This document shows positions 57,495 to 64,000 of a stretch of DNA of 64,000 nucleotides, in pieces. How positions within the stretch are numbered: position 1 is the stretch's first letter; every line of letters starts with the position of its first letter. Source of the stretch: Ciborinia camelliae (taxonomy: Eukaryota; Ascomycota; Leotiomycetes; Helotiales; Sclerotiniaceae). The notes under the pieces are model-generated. The model saw nothing but the letters and a program-made list of their open reading frames with translations. It was not told the origin of the DNA and made no database searches. The DNA lies in the NCBI GenBank assembly GCA_025890175.1, contig JANPYM010000003.1, forward strand, positions 352,026 through 416,025, written 5' to 3'. The translations under genes were made by a program, and so were the position numbers.

Positions 57495-58110
57495 TACCTT
57501 AGTGGAGGTACCAGGTGTTAAGAAACCGTTAATATACTATATCTATTATAAAAAACTATATTTGAAAACTATAATCGTGATTTCGAAAATAAATAATTTA
57601 TAAATATAAACTAAATGTAAATATAAATAATATTTAATTATAAATTATATTTTAACAAAAAAGCCGTATTTAAACCGAAATACCGTTTTTGAATCAAAAT
57701 ACCGTTTTTGAAAATAAATCGTTTTTGAAATCATTTTAACTATATAATTTTATTTATTTTTAATTAATCAAAACAAAACATATCCTTTATAGTGTAATGG
57801 TAATGCGTTTGATTTGAATTTTCAAAGTTGAAAAAAAAAATTAATTGAAATTTAAATATCTTAATTAATAAAAATATGATTTTAATTAATATTTCTTTTT
57901 ATTTTTTTTTAAATTCAAAATATTTAAAAACAGTTTATATTTTCAAAAACGCTTTTTTTTTCAAAAATGCTTTATTTTCAAAAACGTTTTATTTTCAAAA
58001 ACGCTTTATTTTTAAATATAATGCGAATACTCCACCAATTGAGATATAGTTTTTGAACCTAATCACAATAAAATCACTGTTTCTAAACCCCTAGTACCTC
58101 CGCTAAGGTA
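57495..58110. mobile_element. ~616-bp non-coding terminal-inverted-repeat element (MITE-like), partly RIPed
   Basis: Left end TACCTTAGTGGAGGTAC and right end GTACCTCCGCTAAGGTA are inverted repeats (one mismatch in 17); similarity continues inward to about 35 bp (AGGTGTTAAGAAAC against GTTTCTAAACCCCT). The interior is AT-rich with no open frame. A tRNA A-box-like string TAGTGTAATGG is at 57790-57800 and another, inverted, at 58035-58046. A second copy's right end is at 97-187. Target-site duplication is not clear; flanking TA is possible. Confidence 0.7.
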
Positions 58111-60343
58111 TATATGGGTGTGTAAGCGAGGATTCAAATATTGAGAGAGTCATGCAATGCGACACATATACATATAACTTTCAAATTCACCCATATACAT
58201 GCCGTTTTTCAAATCACCACAGCTGAAATGACTCTGAGACCTCCAGGAACAATTCTAAAACAATATTCACTCAGTCGTGCAATTCATTAATCGAGCAAAG
58301 GTTGGATTGGAGAAATCTCTAACATAAAAGCACCCTGATTTGTCCAAGTTCCCGAAATTATCAAAGCAATATTAAGGAAAAAATCGAAATTATGCATGGA
58401 TTTGAAATTGCAGTTGTGTATCTATGTCGAGGGCTTTGCATACAATAGGCTAAGATAATTTGAAGCAGAATTACGGGGTTTATCATCGAGGTATAGTGGT
58501 CGACCTCGAGGTGAGATAAATCGAAAGAAGAAAATGTCGACAACGAGAATTATCAGGGATGATGAGACAAGACGAGACAGTAATGAGAGAATACTCCAAA
58601 GTAACCAAAACAAAACCTGGAAAACCTTGCCAGCCACCCGTTAGGCTAGCCCTAACAGGTGGCTAATTGAATTGAGTCACGTTAGATGGTAGCTCAACCT
58701 TCAGATCCAAAAAAACAGAAGTCGTTTTAATTGCAGACCTGCATAATTGGGAGGACTGAGACATACATATTCCACTCAGGTGATCATGTCGAAGAAGCTA
58801 AGTGTGTACTACAATGCCTTACCTACCATTCATGTACTCTTGTAGTGATCAACACCCCTCTTCTATTTACCACTCTCCCATTCACCTCTTCTTTCCAGCC
58901 AAAGAAATCTCAAAAATCTAGCATAAAAGCACCACATCCTTGCATAGAACTCAAGATCAACATGTCACTAAGTCTATCTTTGCAGACACATCAAGTCCTG
59001 TAGTGTTGAGCATTGCCAACAATGGTGAGAGAGTTGAATTGCGAGTGCTGGGTTGGGTTGGGCTTAGGTATAGTTTGCTAGAATCATGCCAATGTAGATA
59101 CCTAGGTACCTATATAACCTTAAGATATGAGAAGAGATAAGACTTGAGAATGACAATAAATATGAAACGGGAAAAACGACAATGAAATTTGACTATCGTC
59201 CCATCATAACCATCTAGAATCCAAAGTTCCCGCCAACTGATACCTTCCTCTCACTCGGTAGATAGGTAGCCTGGAGGCAAGGTTTGATTTTAGCATGATG
59301 AGTTCGTAAATAGTACGCATTATCTAGCCCAGCCATGGATGAGCTCATCAACATTTGAACTATTGAGTATATCCCTGGGCTGGGGATCAAGAGAGGTGTG
59401 CTAACAGAATGTTGTTATTGTAGAAAACTGTGCTATATGTATGCTAACTAGTGTATTCCTTTCTATGCGCGGATCATGCGCGTGATCCGCGCAGTGTAGC
59501 ATGATGATGATGGAGTTTTGGAATGAGGGGTCACGGTGAATACTATTACAACCGAATTCCCCAAAATCATCACACCCCTCATCATCTACGTCTATAATGT
59601 GAGTAAAACAGATTGGAGTGAGTGAATATCATATCATGCATCTATTTACTAATGCACCCATCCGCCAAAATACACCTTTTCTCCCCCTAAAAAAAGTTTG
59701 TAATCCAGCATAAAGCCCCTCCCACCTTCGCCCCCTCTCCACCTCCTCGTAAAACGTCAACCAAAATCCCCGGATAGAGAGGGATGTATTATGTTGAAGG
59801 AACAACCAGGGTGGGAGCACAGTATCCTTTTGAAGATCGAAGAGCCTAGGAATTCTAGTACCCTCCACAGTACAGTGGATGGTGTACAAGCTATATATTT
59901 AGTTATGAGTATACACTTGATATAATCCGATGTTAGACATCAATGGGAATAATACAACAACGCATATTGAAAACCATAGGTGATGATGAATCGATAAAAC
60001 TTACAAAAAGCGCAAGTGACAACAAAAAGTTCAACTCTATTAATAACCCCCCAAACTGACCTAATAATCGCAATGAATTACAAGTCTAGCTATGAAATAT
60101 AATCAATCAACACTCCATGTTTTGGACTCGACAGCACACACTATTTTCCGCCTGCAATCCAGGCACGGTGGTTGAATTGAGGATTGGCATTTGTGTGGTG
60201 ATGTGACGCGCGAGATTTATATATAGGTAGATACAGGTGATATCACTTTGAAGTCATGTGGATCAGGTTAGAAAGTTGGGTGGTGTATATGAACAAGTGC
60301 CGAGTTTTAGACAAGACTCTTTCATCATGGAAGTCAGAGGAAT
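58111..60343. other. Gene-poor intergenic region
   Basis: No convincing gene. A perfect GC-rich inverted repeat is at 59467-59492 and a TACCTAGGTACCTA motif near 59098. A minus-strand open stretch at 59629-59889 has no recognisable domain. Confidence 0.4.
59467..59492. repeat. Perfect 10-bp-arm GC palindrome
   Basis: GCGCGGATCA, six-base centre TGCGCG, then TGATCCGCGC. It is unusually GC-rich for this AT-rich neighbourhood, and would form a stable hairpin or serve as a dyad binding site. Confidence 0.9.
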
Positions 60344-60643
60344 TCAGGAGATTTGAATCGCCGTGGTGAGAATTCGTATACTATGTATACACCCATACCA
60401 CACCGACCGACTTTTCGATTGATATCGTCTACTGGAGTAAACCATGAGCGCATATTTTAAAAGCAAATAGCGATGACAAAACCCCCAAGCAAAAGCGACA
60501 ACAGTGAACACAATCCACAAAACAACAAAAACCACTTTCCTATCATCTAATCCCGAGAAGATGCTTGATAGAAGGATTTTGAAAGACCAACAACCCAAAA
60601 ACGTTGCAACACCCATTGTTATGTATGGAATATGTAGTGGCAT
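60344..60643 (-). CDS. Possible small membrane protein (99 aa)
   Basis: Open frame from ATG with two hydrophobic segments: about 5-30 (YITMGVATFLGCWSFKILL) and about 38-58 (VVFVVLWIVFTVVAFAWGF), followed by a basic, tyrosine-rich tail (SSRRYQSKSRSVWYG). A TTTAG acceptor-like site lies just upstream, so this may be the last exon of a longer gene. No family recognised. Composition is more protein-like than the chance frames around it, but it remains a weak call. Confidence 0.35.
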   Translation of the reverse strand: MPLHIPYITMGVATFLGCWSFKILLSSIFSGLDDRKVVFVVLWIVFTVVAFAWGFCHRYLLLKYALMVYSSRRYQSKSRSVWYGCIHSIRILTTAIQIS

Positions 60644-61060
60644 ACCTCTGCGACGCTGTTTCTAAATATCAGAAAGGTATAAGGAGCAGCTCAAGTGTAC
60701 CTATGGAACATATATAAAAACGCCTTGAGAATCCGACAACGGGGAAGAGAGGGGGAACTTGACTTCTAGTTTCCCATTCAGCTTTAAGAAAGTGAGTGAA
60801 TAAATGAACCAAAAGAATGTGAATCATCGGGTTAATTGCTGTGACCATGTGAACATTTGGATCGAATTGGAGATAAAATTTGATATAGAATTTGAACATC
60901 ACTTAATACCTAGGTAGTTAATTGGATTAATAATGAGAGCTACGGGGAAGGGCGAAGAGAGATAACCTTTATTTAACGTTCCCATCATGAATCACCGTTA
61001 CATAAGGGCACCCGGCGTCATGTGATATTTCGATGGTCCGCCAGGAGGGTCTAATAGGTT
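60644..61060. other. Intergenic region up to the AT-rich block
   Basis: No gene seen. The motif TACCTAGGTA occurs at about 60907. Composition changes sharply to AT-rich DNA after about 61080. Confidence 0.4.
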
Positions 61061-61781
61061 ATCTCATCCTCAGACCCATCAAGTTTGGTGATTATAAAAT
61101 CATAAAAATCTATAAACCGACTAATTAAAGGTATTAAAAGTTATACGTATAATTATCAAAATATTTAATACAATTTAGTTATCGTTTTAATGGAAAATGT
61201 AATATTTCGATTTTTATATAATTCTAAAATTTATAATTAAAAATTTATTTATGGATTCGCAGAATCAACTTCAGTTTCAAAGAATCATGTATTACGTAAT
61301 CCTTTCTTATATAAGCAATGCTATTTTTTTTAAAAAAATCGAGCCAGCTTAAATAAGCGAGCTAAGCGAAATAGCCGAAATAGCCGAATTAATCGAGCGT
61401 AGCGAGAAATGGAGGTTTAAGGGCTTGCCTTTATGAATTTTGCTTTTTTCATACTATAAGTCCCCTACCCCACTTTCCGGCCCCCTCTACTTTCTGGCCA
61501 TTTCAAAATATATATTTCAGCAAACTATTCTTAAACATTAATTTTTAATAATTTAATAATAATTTAATTAAATATTTTTAAATTTTCAAATTTTATTAAT
61601 TAAATTATATTAAAAGATTATATCAAAAATAATCTCTGACATATATATTTTAAAACACTAAATTGATTATATAAGCCCTGAAACTAACTAATACGGATTG
61701 GCTGAAAAAAGTATGTAAGATCTATACGGAAACATTAAATTTTAAAAATATTTAATTGGTTTATAGGATTTTACAATATCG

Positions 61782-62394
61782 CAACTTTTTTTTCAACTGC
61801 CTCTATCACCCTGATCACCCAGGTCTTATTTGTTTTAAATTTTCTGAATCAAATATCTGGTTTATTAAATTTATTATATCAAATCTTTTGTTTAAACTTT
61901 AATTATATTATTAACAATTATTATCATTATCCAATTTGTATATATACTATTCGAAAATAATCTATACATTTAAATTTCAAATATTTTCAAAAGATTTTAT
62001 TAATATTATTATAACTATTAATTATTAATTTCTTATATTATATTTTAATTAAATTGTATAATTTTATTATTTTTAAATTAATATAATTATATTAAAATTG
62101 ATTTATACATTTTCAAAATATTATAAATTTTGATTATATAATTTTGAAATTCAAATATACAAATCATTTTCGAATAATATAAACAATATAAATAATATAA
62201 ATAATAGTATATAATAATTATTAACAAAATATTTGGTACAACAAATCTGAATAATTAAATAATAAATATAATAAACAAAATCTAAACTATATTTAAATAT
62301 AATTTTAATAAATTAAACTTTAATATTCTTATTTTATTTATTAATATTATCTAAATTTTATCTTATTGTCCGATAAAAAAAAAGTTGCGATAAA
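61782..62394. mobile_element. RIPed MITE-like element, copy 1
   Basis: Bounded by TATCGCAACTTTTTTTT at the left and AAAAAAAAAGTTGCGATA at the right, an inverted repeat of about 17-18 bp. The interior (61809-62150) is similar to 62719-63065. No coding capacity, about 610 bp. Confidence 0.75.
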
Positions 62395-62435
62395 ACTATA
62401 TAACACAAACTGTAAGAAAGATTATAAAAGGCCGT

Positions 62436-62492
62436 TGCTAATAATAATAATCGAGCCTATAGCGAAGGCTATTATTATTGATCGGCCCGAGT
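62436..62492. repeat. Hairpin between the two MITE-like elements
   Basis: AATAATAATCGAGCCT followed by TAGCGA and AGGCTATTATTATT forms a stem with a two-base bulge. The GCGA-containing core resembles the island near 61356, suggesting the same element family. Confidence 0.55.
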
Positions 62493-62679
62493 GGCTGTAC
62501 TCAAAGCTTGTATTATTATAATATTAAAAATAATTACAAATAAATAATTTATTAAAAAAGTTGATTTAGATTTTGATATATTTTGAGTAACATTTTAAAA
62601 TCGAATTAATAGATATTTATTTTATAAAAAAACTACTCAAATAATATAAAAAATAATTTCAATTTAAAAAAAACAATTA

Positions 62680-63520
62680 ATATATCGCAACTTTTTTTTC
62701 AATTACCCCTATTATTTTGATTACCCAGATCTTATTTGTTTTAAATTTTTCGAATTCAATATCTAATTCACCAAATTTACTATACCAAATATTTTGTTTA
62801 AACTTTAATTTTATTATCAATAATTATTACCTATTATCCGATCTATCCAATCCGTATATACAATATTCGAAAATGACTTGTATATTTGAATTTCAAAAAT
62901 ATATTATTAACTTTATTAATATCATTAATCATTAATTATTAATTATCAATTTTTTATATTATATTTTAATTAAATTATACAATTCTATTATTTTTGAATT
63001 AATATAATTGTATTAAAATCGATTTATACATTTCCAAAATATTATAAATTTTGATTATATAATTATATACAAATCATTTTCAAATAATATGGATAATGTA
63101 AACAATATATATATAAATCAAATAATAAATAAATAACGTAAACAATATATATATAAATTAAACAAATTGTTAATAATATTTTTGTATAATTATTGAATAT
63201 GTAGTATGTGTATTGTGTGTGTAGATTAAAGCTATATATAGGAACTGTAGAGTAGATAGAGGGTACTGTACAGTAAAGGAAGCTAAGCTATTTTAGGTAG
63301 TGGGGTAGACCTCGGTTATCTATACTATAGTGAATATAGTATAGTGATATGATTTTCAACAATAACAAACAAAATATTTGATACAATAAATTTGGGCAAT
63401 CAAATTTGAATTATATTCGAATATAGATTCGATTAATCAAATTTTAATATTTTTGTTTTATTTATTAATATTATCTAAATTTTATATTATTATTCAATGA
63501 AAAAAAAGTTATGATATAGA
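62680..63520. mobile_element. RIPed MITE-like element, copy 2, with nested insertion
   Basis: Left end TATCGCAACTTTTTTTTCAAT matches copy 1. Right end AAAAAAAAGTTATGATATA is the same inverted repeat with CG-to-TA type changes. It is about 225 bp longer than copy 1 because a ~165-bp repeat (about 63190-63357) is inserted in its right half. Confidence 0.7.
63190..63357. repeat. 165-bp dispersed repeat, copy 1 (inside MITE copy 2)
   Basis: Shares GAATATGTAGTATGTGTATTG, AGGAACTGTA, GTAGATAGAGGGTA and AGTGGGGTAGACCTCGGTTA with 63780-63955. Less AT-rich than its surroundings, so probably a younger insertion. Confidence 0.8.
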
Positions 63521-63779
63521 TTAAATTTTAATTTAAAAAAATCTAAATATTAACTTTATTCATTAATAAATTTATAAAATTGTTAAACGTTTTTTTAATA
63601 TTAAAAAAAAAATTTATTTAAAAAAGAATAAATATATAATTTTATATAAAAAGGTTTTAATATTAATATTAAAAAACAATTTAAAATTGATTTAATTAAA
63701 AATTTTAAAATCAAATATATTAAATTAAAAAATAAATATAATTATTGAAGATTATATTATTATATAATATTCATTATAA

Positions 63780-63955
63780 TTATTGAATATGTAGTATATG
63801 TATTGTATAAATAGACTAAAGTTATGTACAGGAACTGTAATTACAAGTAGATAGAGGGTATTGTACAATAGAGGGAGTTAAGCTATTTTAGGCAGTGGGG
63901 TAGACCTCGGTTATCTATATTGCTATAGTGAATATGATATAGTGATATGATATTT
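63780..63955. repeat. 165-bp dispersed repeat, copy 2
   Basis: Same block order as 63190-63357, with a few small insertions (for example AATTACA after the AGGAACTGT block). Ends in GTGATATGATAT as the first copy ends in GTGATATGATTT. Confidence 0.8.
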
Positions 63956-64000
63956 AACAAAAATATTTGTTTTAATTTGTAAAAAAAAAATTTTAATTGA

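Larger units (their letters stand above)
61080..64000. repeat. AT-rich, RIP-like repeat block
   Basis: Almost purely A/T sequence without any long coding frame, containing at least two inverted-repeat elements, a nested 165-bp repeat and a GC-richer island at about 61335-61505. That island reads CGAGC(T/G)(A)AGCGA and repeats CCACTTTCCGGCC/CTACTTTCTGGCC. Typical of RIP-inactivated transposon islands in filamentous ascomycetes. Confidence 0.8.

Noticed and set aside
57781..57835. tRNA gene
   Set aside because: An A-box-like string is present but no full cloverleaf, no GGTTCGA B-box and no acceptor stem; treated as a tRNA-like relic inside the element.
59629..59889. 86-codon minus-strand frame with protein-like composition
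   Set aside because: No recognisable family, no partner exons, and it lies in gene-poor DNA; possible but unsupported.

Overview
This window reads as nuclear DNA of a filamentous ascomycete. Genes are split by short introns (mostly 46-160 bp) with GT-AG ends and CTRAY-like branch sites. Intergenic DNA is full of microsatellites. The right-hand end and parts of the far left and of 57.5-58.0 kb are very AT-rich repeats whose copies differ mainly by C-to-T/G-to-A transitions, as expected for RIP. Gene content (CAP20/perilipin-like, TIM10, mitochondrial LysRS, STB6-like, TED1, GRDP-like) fits Pezizomycotina, probably Leotiomycetes; that placement is inference.

Layout: 0-1.6 kb, the end of a RIPed inverted-repeat element followed by simple repeats. 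1.6-27.6 kb, a housekeeping block: UPF0658 Golgi membrane protein (-), PP4 regulatory subunit PPP4R2 (+), GID E3 ligase subunit Rmd5 (-), STB6-like protein (+), TIM10 (-) diverging from mitochondrial LysRS (+), a short-chain dehydrogenase (+) and a J-like protein (+). 30.1-36.1 kb, the most unusual locus: two large divergent multi-exon genes of unknown function with a shared promoter built of diverged ~230-bp repeats. The minus-strand product has features that faintly recall P47/TULIP proteins. The plus-strand product has a beta-helical-beta layout resembling large pore-forming proteins. 36.7-53.8 kb, a second normal block: glycine-rich GRDP-like protein (-) diverging from TED1-type phosphoesterase (+), two tandem paralogues of an unrecognised family (+), CAP20-like lipid-droplet protein (+), DJ-1/Hsp31-like protein (+) and a peroxisomal-type alpha/beta hydrolase (-). 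54.5-64 kb, gene-poor: a decayed adenylation-domain gene, inverted-repeat elements, one possible small membrane protein, then an AT-rich block of nested RIPed MITE-like elements.

Two 10-N gaps mark contig joins. At the first (11135-11144) about 1.6 kb including the 3' two thirds of RMD5 is present twice. The two copies carry a G-run of 3 and 5 where the reading frame needs 4, so this is almost certainly an unmerged contig overlap rather than a biological duplication. At the second (36765-36774) the Cys/Gly-rich tail of the GRDP-like gene also carries a homopolymer frameshift.

Several genes are in divergent pairs that may share promoters: TIM10/LysRS (both mitochondrial), GRDP/TED1, RMD5/STB6-like, and the unknown 30-36 kb pair. 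All exon models were derived by checking splice dinucleotides and reading-phase continuity by eye.
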